Source: Acidobacteriota bacterium
GTDB taxonomy: Bacteria > Acidobacteriota > Terriglobia > UBA7540
Length of the DNA stretch: 52,028 nucleotides
Reading direction: 5' to 3'
Assembly (NCBI GenBank): GCA_031292775.1
Contig: JARLGN010000497.1
Coordinates: 1 to 52,028, forward strand
In this document: positions 9,916 to 17,970 of the stretch, one piece after another
Numbering within the stretch: position 1 is the stretch's first letter
Layout of the letters: each line of letters starts with the position of its first letter
Made by a program: the position numbers and the translations under genes
Notes under the pieces: generated by a model
Told to the model about the DNA's origin: nothing
What the model saw: only the letters and a program-made list of their open reading frames with translations
The model's database searches: none

Positions 9916-11919
9916 ATGACCCCAGACCCTTTAGCTGACCTTACCCCCTCCACTCCAGTTCCGCCAGAGGACAAGCAATCTCCAGCCCCCTTGCCAGGCA
10001 AGCTGCGAGTGGTGTACTGCCTTATTCTGGCTGCCGTTGCGCTTGTGCCTTACCTTGCCTCCTTGCGCAACGACTTTGTTTATGACGACTTCGATCAGGT
10101 CCTCGCCAATCCCTACATACGGAACTTCCATCACTTGCGGGAAATCTTCACTTCCTCGGTGTGGTCGTTCCTGGGCGATTTCCGCGGGGCCTCCAATTAC
10201 TACCGCCCTGTGATGTCGATGGGATATCTGTTTTGCTACCAGATGTTCGGTCCTCATGCGCTGGGATTCCACCTGGCAAATCTTCTGGCGAACGCCGGCG
10301 TGGTGGTTCTCGTTTTTCTGGTCACGCTCAAAATGTTTCGCGCGCCTAAGGTGGCTCTGGTGGCGGCGTGTATTTTCGCGCTCCACCCCATCCACAGCGA
10401 AGCGGTGAATTGGATTGCCGCCGTCACCGAGCTCGAGTTGGCGCTCTTTTATCTTTTGACCTTCTGGTGTTTCCTCGCCTTGGCGCGCGCCGCCGGTAAG
10501 AGCTCAGCTCCGCTCCAGATCGCCATGGCCGGCAGCTTTGTTTTCGCCCTTCTTTCCAAGGAGCAGGCCCTGACACTCCCCGTCCTGGCCGCCATCTACG
10601 AGCACTTCTTCCGCGAAGATCGCGCGCAAACGACCAAGTTCCAGAAGCTGCGGCGCTATGGCTCTTTATTCATACTCGCGGCGGTCTATCTGGTGTTCAG
10701 GACGCATTACCTGGGCAGCCTGGCGCCCAGTCTGGACCGGCCGGGGTTTGGGACAGAAGACCTGGTGGTTTCGGCCCTCGCTCTGGTTGGCCAATACTGC
10801 TGGAAGCTCGTGTGGCCGGCACATCTCTGCGCCTATTACCTTTTCCCTGGTGACATCACCACCCTTTATCCATCGGCGCTGGGGGGCCTGCTGGCCTTGG
10901 CGATTTGCGCCTATGCCTTTGTAGTCCTTCGCAAGTCTGACCGGCATGCCGCTTTCGGAGTCGTCTGGTTCCTGGCCACGCTTGCGCCGGTCTTGAATGT
11001 ACACTGGATGACCAGCAACCCCTTCGCAGAGCGTTACCTCTATCTTTCTTCCGTGGGATTCTGCTGGATATTGGGCTGGCTGGGAGTCCGCTGGTGGAAC
11101 TCGCTTTCGGCGCGTGGCAGCCGAGGCCGTGTTGCCCTGGCCATCGCCGCCGGGTTAATCGCCATGCTCTGCGTCGTTCGCACTGTTGCTCGTGATCTCG
11201 ACTGGCGGGACAACCTCACCTTTTACACGGCAACGCTGGAGCTTTCGCCGGACGCCTATTACATCCACAATAACCTGGGCACGGTTTATTGGGCACGAGG
11301 CAATACTGCGGCGGCGGCTGATGAGTGGCGCGCAGCACTGCGGCTGGCCCCCAACAACGAGTATGCTCTGCACAATCTCGGCTTGGCGGAACACGAGCAG
11401 AAACATTATCAAGAAGCGGAAGATCTCTACCTGCGCGCCTTGGCGGTGCGGTCAAATTACATGGACGCCCATTTGGATTTGGGGAAAACCTACGCGGCCA
11501 CAGGCCGATTGCAGGAAGCGGAAGCCCAGATGCTCGTCGCTGAGAATCTTTCACCCCTCAGCGTCCGGGCGCACAATACTTTGAGCGAATTTTATTTCGA
11601 TCAACGTCGACTGCCGGAGGCGGAGGCGGAAGCGCGCCGCTCCGTGGAAGTAGAGCCCACCCCGCAGGGGTATTGGGACCTGGGTCTGGTGGAATGGCTC
11701 AAGGGAGACCGCAGCGGCGCCGAGAAAGCCTTCCTCAGCGCGGAGGCCGCAAGCCCATCCGACAGCAGGGGGCATTTCATGCTCGGGCTCCTTTATATGG
11801 ACGCCAATCGTAACGCCGACGCCATGCGCGAATATCGCGCCGGCTTGCAAATTGAGCCCACCAATGCCGAAGCCATCGCCAACCTCAAAAAGTTGGAGTT
11901 TCTCGGCGCACAGAATTGA
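9916..11919 (+). CDS. Multi-TM plus TPR protein resembling the TMTC / O-mannosyltransferase-like family
   Basis: ATG at 9916 (ORF-track start at 9745 lies in the inverted repeat). NDFVYDDFDQVLANPYIRNF, HPIHSEAVNWIAAVTELELALFYLL and NPFAERYLYLSSVGFCWILGW motifs, then C-terminal TPRs. Confidence 0.75.
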   Translation: MTPDPLADLTPSTPVPPEDKQSPAPLPGKLRVVYCLILAAVALVPYLASLRNDFVYDDFDQVLANPYIRNFHHLREIFTSSVWSFLGDFRGASNYYRPVMSMGYLFCYQMFGPHALGFHLANLLANAGVVVLVFLVTLKMFRAPKVALVAACIFALHPIHSEAVNWIAAVTELELALFYLLTFWCFLALARAAGKSSAPLQIAMAGSFVFALLSKEQALTLPVLAAIYEHFFREDRAQTTKFQKLRRYGSLFILAAVYLVFRTHYLGSLAPSLDRPGFGTEDLVVSALALVGQYCWKLVWPAHLCAYYLFPGDITTLYPSALGGLLALAICAYAFVVLRKSDRHAAFGVVWFLATLAPVLNVHWMTSNPFAERYLYLSSVGFCWILGWLGVRWWNSLSARGSRGRVALAIAAGLIAMLCVVRTVARDLDWRDNLTFYTATLELSPDAYYIHNNLGTVYWARGNTAAAADEWRAALRLAPNNEYALHNLGLAEHEQKHYQEAEDLYLRALAVRSNYMDAHLDLGKTYAATGRLQEAEAQMLVAENLSPLSVRAHNTLSEFYFDQRRLPEAEAEARRSVEVEPTPQGYWDLGLVEWLKGDRSGAEKAFLSAEAASPSDSRGHFMLGLLYMDANRNADAMREYRAGLQIEPTNAEAIANLKKLEFLGAQN

Positions 11920-12110
11920 CGGGCACTGGCAAGTCAAGGAGTGAAGTTATTGACGGCGGGCAGTGGTTCTATTATTCTCTACGCTGCCAGACCGGGATAA
12001 GCATGCAGATAATAGGCCCCGGGCGCTGGAATAAAGTCAAGGCGCGCGTTGACATTCCGGCACCCGTGGGGTAATTTCAGGAAAGGGACCTGCGTCCCCT
12101 CCCGGACCCT

Positions 12111-12596
12111 ATGACTCCTGAAAGCAGTGTCGTCGAGGTGACTCTGGAAAGCGACCTCAAGAACGTTGAGGTGGCGGAGGAGATTACCCGCCGCGTTGCG
12201 GTGACCGCAGGATTCGATGAAGACGAGCAGCACCGCATTGAAATGGCCGTGCATGAGTCGATGATTAATGCCATCTGGCACGGCAACAAAAATGACTCCA
12301 GCAAGACCGTTTGGTTGCAGTTTCAGATTCACCGCGACCGGCTGGAAATTCGTATCCGGGACCAGGGGATCGGCTTCAATCCGAACTCAATCCCCGACCC
12401 GCTGGAGAGTGATAACCTGCTGAACGTGTCCGGGCGCGGAATCTTTTTGATTCGCGCCTTTATGGATGAGTTCAGGGTGGAAAACACCAGCGGCGCCGGA
12501 ACGGAAGTTACCATGGTCAAACGCCTGAGTTCCGGAATTCAGACTAAACAAGGAGGAACCGACCGTGAGCATGAAAGCCACAATTCGACAAGTTGA
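12111..12596 (+). CDS. ATP-binding protein, RsbW-like anti-sigma regulatory factor (serine kinase family)
   Basis: 161 aa; EMAVHESMINAIWHGNK (N-box), IRDQGIGFNPNSIPDP (G1), GRGIFLIRAFMDEF (G2). Confidence 0.85.
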   Translation: MTPESSVVEVTLESDLKNVEVAEEITRRVAVTAGFDEDEQHRIEMAVHESMINAIWHGNKNDSSKTVWLQFQIHRDRLEIRIRDQGIGFNPNSIPDPLESDNLLNVSGRGIFLIRAFMDEFRVENTSGAGTEVTMVKRLSSGIQTKQGGTDREHESHNSTS

Positions 12597-12921
12597 TTCC
12601 GTGACGGTCGTCGATGTCAGCGGCAGAATTACTTTGGGAGAAGGGTGCACGCAGTTGCGGGAATTGATCCGCGACCAACTCAGCAAGGGCAACAAGAACA
12701 TTTTGTTGAACCTTGCCGACGTCACCTACATCGACAGTTCGGGGATCGGGGAATTGGTGAGCGCCTATACAGGTGTCTCCAAGCAAGGTGGGGGGTTAAA
12801 ACTCCTGAACCTTACCAAAAAGGTTCACGACCTTTTGCAGATTACTAAACTCTATACGGTCTTCGACGTCCACGACGACGAAGTCAAGGCCATCAGCAGC
12901 TTTAGCAAACCAACCACTTAG
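12565..12921 (+). CDS. STAS-domain anti-sigma-factor antagonist (SpoIIAA/RsbV-like)
   Basis: 118 aa; GTG start with AGGAGG at 12551; NILLNLADVTYIDSSGIGELVSAY phosphoacceptor region. Confidence 0.9.
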   Translation: MSMKATIRQVDSVTVVDVSGRITLGEGCTQLRELIRDQLSKGNKNILLNLADVTYIDSSGIGELVSAYTGVSKQGGGLKLLNLTKKVHDLLQITKLYTVFDVHDDEVKAISSFSKPTT

Positions 12922-13430
12922 GGGAACGGCCCCATTGCCTGCAAGCCGGCGCGGATCGCCTGTGTATGGAGACCCGCAGCCGGCGCGCGGCCTGCCTCCA
13001 CGCAGGTCGTACTTCCTTCAAATTCATTGCCGGGTCCGGCGCTTCCCTGGATGAAGAATCCAGGAAGCGCCCGTCCCTCTTTCGTCAGCTCCCCAAGGCG
13101 ACTTAGCCCTGCTCGGTAGATGGGACGGAGCTCGGAGAATTCTTCTGCCAGGCTGAGATCTATATAGTGGACGACACCCGCCCACTTGGCCCCGGGATCC
13201 TGATCGGCGGGAATAATCTTCTCTGTGATGCCCTCGGCGCATGCCGCTCGCTCCCGAGTAAAGTACTTGAAGGGAACCGGACGCCGTACTCCAGACCCGT
13301 CCATCTGAGGATGATGGGCAAGGTCGGACACGGCCAGCGCCAGCTTGTGCTTGCGGTTCCCCATCTTCAGGAGCGCGCAGAGTTCCACGATGCTCAGCCG
13401 CCGCGGCCGGGGTGAAATCGATGCTGAGAT
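12918..13430 (-). pseudogene. Truncated gluconate 2-dehydrogenase subunit 3-like fragment
   Basis: FTRERAACAEGITEKIIPADQDPGAKWAGVVHYIDLSLAEEF matches the family core, but the downstream part is unrelated low-complexity sequence. Confidence 0.5.
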
Positions 13431-13611
13431 TTCCTACGCGGGCGCCGAGGTTCCAGCGGGTGGGGTCATCTATAACGGCTTCAGTCGCCTCCCCATTCGC
13501 GTCGTCGACACCGTGCCTCGCCCGGAAGGGATGAAATCCTGGGGACGGGAGTTTAAAGATCTCTACCGCCGCTATTTTTGGAAGCATATCCGCGCCTGTT
13601 GCATTGCCTAG
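13415..13611 (+). pseudogene. Internal fragment of a GMC-type oxidoreductase, on the opposite strand to its neighbouring fragments
   Basis: Translation AGAEVPAGGVIYNGFSRLPIRVVDTVPRPEGMKSWGREFKDLYRRYFWKHIRA resembles the mid-region of GMC oxidoreductases (GGx.YN.F.RLP...WG.E.K...RRY). Confidence 0.45.
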
Positions 13612-13623
13612 GGTAATCCGCGT

Positions 13624-13694
13624 GAAGGCTAATTCCTTGGCAACTATGCCGCCCCCGCACCCGCTCCCACCACGACGGCATCAACCTGCTCCAT
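13624..13694 (-). pseudogene. N-terminal FAD-binding fragment of a GMC-type oxidoreductase
   Basis: Reverse-complement translation MEQVDAVVVGAGAGGGIVAKELA (GxGxxGG dinucleotide motif), then loss of family similarity. Confidence 0.55.
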
Positions 13695-13762
13695 AGTTGC
13701 CTCTCAATTCTGCGATTGAGATACCCAATATTCAGGGCATTGCCGTCCAATGAAATTCGTGT

Positions 13763-14887
13763 TCACACATGAGGCGTAAAATCGCGATAGCTTGGCCAAC
13801 CTTCAATTGACTCGGCATTCTTAACGCCTCGGCCAATCGCCTCCGCAACAACCTCTGCGGCAAGCGCGCCGACAGCGGAGACGGGAACGTCGCGCCGCAA
13901 ACTGCGAGTGGAAATGGCGTAGAGCTGGTCGCCGTCCCCAGTCGTGTGGTATGGGGGGATTGCCCTCGCCCCGCCACAGCTTGCCATCATGGCAATCTTG
14001 GTTAACTGCAGCTTGTCAAAATAGACGTTTGTCGCCACTACGGCCAAAGTCGTGCTGTGCAGGAATTCGTCACTCAGCTTAAGGGATGAATGCGCGGGGG
14101 GGTCCGCCAACCGCCGCTTGAGGGTCTCGGTGAGGCCCACAAAACCTCTCCCGTCCTGGTGACGCGCTCCGGCCAGGAGCTTATGGGTTCGCCAATCGAG
14201 GATGTCTCCTGACGCGTTGACCACGGCTAGCGCGCCAATCACGATATCTCCCAGGCGAAGACTGGCGGTACCCAAACCGCCTTTCATCCCCGGGAATCCC
14301 TCCGAGCGCAGCATTTTCCCAACTGTTGCTCCGGCGCCGGCTCCGACGTTTCCTTCGGCGACCGGCCCGGCTGAAGCCGACAGGCATGCCTTCTATCCCG
14401 CCTCCGCATCGGGGCGTATTCTCCCATCGCCGATGGGGAGATCGTCAATGACGGCCCCCACCACGATGGGAACCCGAATATTTGGAACACCCCAGTCATA
14501 GCCGATGTGGCGCTCATCAAGGTATTTCACGGCTCCCGGCACGGCCGCGAGCCCCATAGGGCCTCCGCCTGCCAGCAAGATGCCGTGGATTCCTTCCAGC
14601 AGGCTGACGGGTTGCAACATCACGCCCAATTGTTCGCCTGGTGCCGAGCCGTCGTAGTCCACGCCAGCGCTAACCTCATTGTCGAAAAGAATGGCCGTGC
14701 AGCCGGTGGGCCGGCGCGAGTCCGTGCAGTGCCCGACCCTTACCCCCTGAACGTCAGTAATGGAACCCGGCCCTGGCTTAGATTCACTCACCTTCCAGAA
14801 TTCCGCCTCGGTGGCTACGCTGAACAGGCCGATGCCTCCTGAGCCAGCTAAAACTCTAGTAAACTCCCGGCGATTGAATTTCAACAC
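13763..14887 (-). pseudogene. P1 family peptidase (DmpA/L-aminopeptidase-like) interrupted by a single in-frame TAG
   Basis: ORFs 14393..14887 and 13763..14314 are in the same frame. Reading through TAG (14393-14395) gives a continuous 374-aa protein ...RPDAEAG*KACLSASAGPVAEGNVGAGAGATVGK... Confidence 0.8.
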
Positions 14888-14976
14888 GATCCACCTCCAG
14901 AATGACAGTTGAAACCAAGCTCCTGATCTTCGCTCCCCGAAGCCATATGATCGTGGCTCCGGGCCGCAGGAAGATG

Positions 14977-15221
14977 TTAGCCAACACGCACGGATGTTTG
15001 GGCGTAGTTTTGCCTTCCGTGTTTGGAGTCAAACGCCCGTTTGAAGGCGAGCGCGGCAGCGCCGAGCACGCCACCGTAATATCCAAGCTCAGACGCCATC
15101 ACCCGAAGCTCCCGATTCTCCCACGGGCGGACGAGTTTGGCCAGTTCGTCATTGAGAACAGAAATCGGCAGGGGATTGTTCTCAGGCAGGCCGCCTCCCA
15201 AAAGCAGAGCTTGGGGCAAAT
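14977..15221 (-). pseudogene. C-terminal fragment of a ROK family kinase/regulator-like protein
   Basis: VDLPQALLLGGGLPENNPLPISVLNDELAKLVRP...VMASELGYYGGVLGAAALAFKRAF; no N-terminal part, cut at the stop of the next gene. Confidence 0.5.
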
Positions 15222-16781
15222 CTACTCGGGGGAAACTTCAATGGCATTGATGCGGGGATAATTTCGTACTGGCACGAAGTTGAAGAATATCTTCCCCTGG
15301 TCATTTGGAACGATGCCATGGAAGGTCTTCGCCAGGGCTCGATTTTCCCCTCCGGCCTCTTTGAAGATGTCAAAGTTACGGAGCAACACCGTGCCATTGC
15401 AATACACATCGAACAGGCGGCTGCCCACGCCGCCCCGGCCCTGATTGCCAGGGCCAAAGAAAGCCTCCGTGAAGTGGAGCGTGGCCGAGTATTTCGAACC
15501 CGCGGCCACAGGAATGGAATAACTGAAATAACCGAAGCGTTGGCTCAAATAGAGGTCCGGGTCTGGTGAGCCTTTGATTGATGCTTTGTCCGAGAGTAGT
15601 CTTCCCCCCTCAAAATAGCGGTCCGGAAGCCAGATATTCCCGTTGCGGTCGGTGTAGGTGTCGTCGCTGGCTATAATGCGGACGGGGCGCATCTTTCCCT
15701 GTAAACATGGCACCAACTCAATAGCGCTGACCAAGGGATCATCGATCTTTCTCACGAAACGTAGATGCAGCTTCCCGTCGGAGGACGGATGGATGTCAGT
15801 GAATACCCGTTCATCCGCGGTTTCGCTCCTACCTACGTCACCTAGAATGTCAAAATCTGACAGGAGGTGCTTTCCGCTCAGGAGCACGTCGAACATGCGG
15901 CTGGTTTCGCCCCCGCCATGCGGCTCGCCAGGGCCAAACTCCGGCTCGACGAAGAACAGGTGAAGCTCATAATCACCCGGCTGCAATGGAATATCGTAGG
16001 AGAACTCGCCACGCCGCCACTGTTCGAACATGGTGTTATCGGTCGTACGGGCGATAGACTGGTGAGCCTGAGAGGAGATATCCCCCCCTGAGTAATAGCG
16101 GTCGCTTGTCCACCGCTTTCCTTGCCGGTCAATGTAATCCCCGCGCGTATAGCCGGCAAGGATACGTACGGCGTCGTCCGGTTCGGGTGACGCAGGAGCG
16201 CCCTCCAGGCCCGCCGCATTAGCCGCCAAGGGCTGGTCCCGAGGCTGGACGGAATGTGACTTCCAACGCAGAAGGAGGAGAGTGAGCACGACGGCCAGCA
16301 CTGCGAGCACCCAGGCGGCCGTCCGGCGAGCGCGCCGGCTGACATTCTGTCCGCTAGTCCCGCCGTGGAACTGCACAACGCCAACGGGAGGCTCTCCCTG
16401 GCTCTGCGGGTGCGCCGTATCCGCGCTGGCAGCCGTCGCGGAAGTTCGTGTCCGGGTGACAAATTTCGGCACGTAATGCCCGGGTTCGAGGACAATCTGG
16501 ACCGGGTTGTTGGCGCCTACCCCTTGGTAATACTCCTTCAAGTTCTTTCTAAGCCGGTGTGCCTCAACACGGACAATGGCGTCCTGGTTCTGGTCGAAAT
16601 CCGGACCTCTCCCTAAGACTTCCGTGGCAAGCGTGTATTCCTTGATTCGGTCTACCCTGCCTCCGAAATATTCCTGGCAGATGAATCTGAGCAGCTTGCC
16701 TTGGAGGGGTGCCCTCGGGAAATTCCCAGAACTCAGAACACGTTCCAGTTCTTCCTTCTCGTGGCTGAATGCAGTCTCCAT
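15222..16781 (-). CDS. Membrane-anchored regulator-like protein: N-terminal winged-helix-like cytoplasmic domain, one TM, two tandem malectin-like domains
   Basis: RVLSSGNFPRAPLQGKLLRFICQEYFGGRVDRIKEYTLATEVLGRGPDFDQNQDAIVRVEAHRLRKNLKEYY; TM AAWVLAVLAVVLTLLLL; two copies of a domain with ILAGYTRGDYIDRQGKRWTSDRYYSGG / IIASDDTYTDRNGNIWLPDRYFEGG. Confidence 0.75.
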   Translation of the reverse strand: METAFSHEKEELERVLSSGNFPRAPLQGKLLRFICQEYFGGRVDRIKEYTLATEVLGRGPDFDQNQDAIVRVEAHRLRKNLKEYYQGVGANNPVQIVLEPGHYVPKFVTRTRTSATAASADTAHPQSQGEPPVGVVQFHGGTSGQNVSRRARRTAAWVLAVLAVVLTLLLLRWKSHSVQPRDQPLAANAAGLEGAPASPEPDDAVRILAGYTRGDYIDRQGKRWTSDRYYSGGDISSQAHQSIARTTDNTMFEQWRRGEFSYDIPLQPGDYELHLFFVEPEFGPGEPHGGGETSRMFDVLLSGKHLLSDFDILGDVGRSETADERVFTDIHPSSDGKLHLRFVRKIDDPLVSAIELVPCLQGKMRPVRIIASDDTYTDRNGNIWLPDRYFEGGRLLSDKASIKGSPDPDLYLSQRFGYFSYSIPVAAGSKYSATLHFTEAFFGPGNQGRGGVGSRLFDVYCNGTVLLRNFDIFKEAGGENRALAKTFHGIVPNDQGKIFFNFVPVRNYPRINAIEVSPE

Positions 16782-16844
16782 ACGGCGCCACCATCGGCGG
16801 CTTGCGTCGCATACCCTACCACAAGGGGTTAACAGTATCAAGTT

Positions 16845-16856
16845 GTAACCGGTTAC
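16845..16856. promoter_or_regulatory. Perfect 12-bp palindrome GTAACCGGTTAC in the divergent intergenic region
   Basis: Read directly; lies between the divergent malectin regulator and gntR-like gene. Confidence 0.4.
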
Positions 16857-16999
16857 CGGGCCGACCCACAGTCAGCATTCACCTGAAAAGACAGAAGTTA
16901 GCCAAGTAACTGCCAAGGCGGTTGGCACTAACAGGTATAACGTTGTGTTACTTCTCTCTATTCCCTATGCTGGCGACGCTTAAACTACCATAGATCGAA

Positions 17000-17009
17000 T
17001 GTCTAGACA
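17000..17009. promoter_or_regulatory. Putative GntR/UTRA (NagR/DasR-like) operator, TGTCTAGACA
   Basis: Perfect 10-bp palindrome 22 nt upstream of the gntR-like GTG; core GTCTAGAC matches the dre-type core (TGGTCTAGACCA). Confidence 0.55.
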
Positions 17010-17031
17010 AGTAGTGCATAGGAAAGGATAA

Positions 17032-17844
17032 GTGGGTTCGGCGGTGACTGCATCAACTCAAACCATCACACCCTTTTCCTACCTTCGAATCGACAAAGAT
17101 GCGTCAACCCCCATTTATCAGCAGATTGCCGAGGCCATTGGTTCATTGCTTGACAGCGGAGTCTTGCCTCCGGGGTACATCCTACCGCCTGAACGAGTGC
17201 TCTGTGCGCAGTTTGGCATCAGCCGTATGACGTTGCGGCAAGCCATGAGCTTGCTCGATCGCGAGGGCTTCGTTAATTCGCGCCGGGGCGTGGGAACGGC
17301 GGTCACGGACAGCCGCCTGCGTAAGCAACAACAGGAGGTGCGCAGCTTCAGCGAAGACATTCGAGCGCGCGGCGGGCGCCCGGAATCGCGTTTGATCTCG
17401 CTCGATCTGGCGATTCCGACGCCATCCGTGCGGGACTTCTTCGAATTGCACGAACAGCAAAAGGTGTACGAAGTTCAGCGTGTGCGCTTGAAAGATGGCG
17501 AGCCGTTGGCATTGGAACTTGCCCGCCTTCCTGAACGGTTGTGTCCAGGGCTTGAACGCTTCGACGTGGCAAGAAGCTCGCTGCACGAGATTCTGGAGCA
17601 ATCGTACGGACTTAGGCCGGAAACTTGCAACGAAGAAATCTCGGCAGAGATCCCGAGTCCAGAACAGCGGAAACTACTGAGCATACCGGCACGCACGGCC
17701 GTGCTTGTCATCAATCGAAAGATCCATATGGACCAGGGGCGCCCCCTTGAATTCACGCGTTCCGTCTACCGTGGCGATCGCTACACCGCCGTCGTACATT
17801 CGGTCCGCAGGAGCAAGTCAATCTTGCAAGCGACGAGTTCTTAG
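17032..17844 (+). CDS. GntR family transcriptional regulator, HutC/UTRA subfamily
   Basis: 270 aa; TPIYQQIAEAIGSLLDSGVLPPGYILPPERVLCAQFGISRMTLRQAMSLLDREGFVNSRRGVGTAV wHTH plus UTRA domain ending RPLEFTRSVYRGDRYTAVVH. Confidence 0.9.
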   Translation: MGSAVTASTQTITPFSYLRIDKDASTPIYQQIAEAIGSLLDSGVLPPGYILPPERVLCAQFGISRMTLRQAMSLLDREGFVNSRRGVGTAVTDSRLRKQQQEVRSFSEDIRARGGRPESRLISLDLAIPTPSVRDFFELHEQQKVYEVQRVRLKDGEPLALELARLPERLCPGLERFDVARSSLHEILEQSYGLRPETCNEEISAEIPSPEQRKLLSIPARTAVLVINRKIHMDQGRPLEFTRSVYRGDRYTAVVHSVRRSKSILQATSS

Positions 17845-17970
17845 AAAAACTACAGATTTGCACGATCAAGAATGGAAGTTTCATTGCAAGCGTCGGGATT
17901 GGGCAAAAATCATCCGCAGCATGCACGCAGGGTGGGAGGAGTTGACATGCGCGGAGTGAGAGGAGTGGAG

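Noticed and set aside
14393-14395. Frameshift explanation for the broken P1 peptidase
   Set aside because: The two ORF pieces are in the same frame (start offset 573 nt); the only disruption is one TAG.
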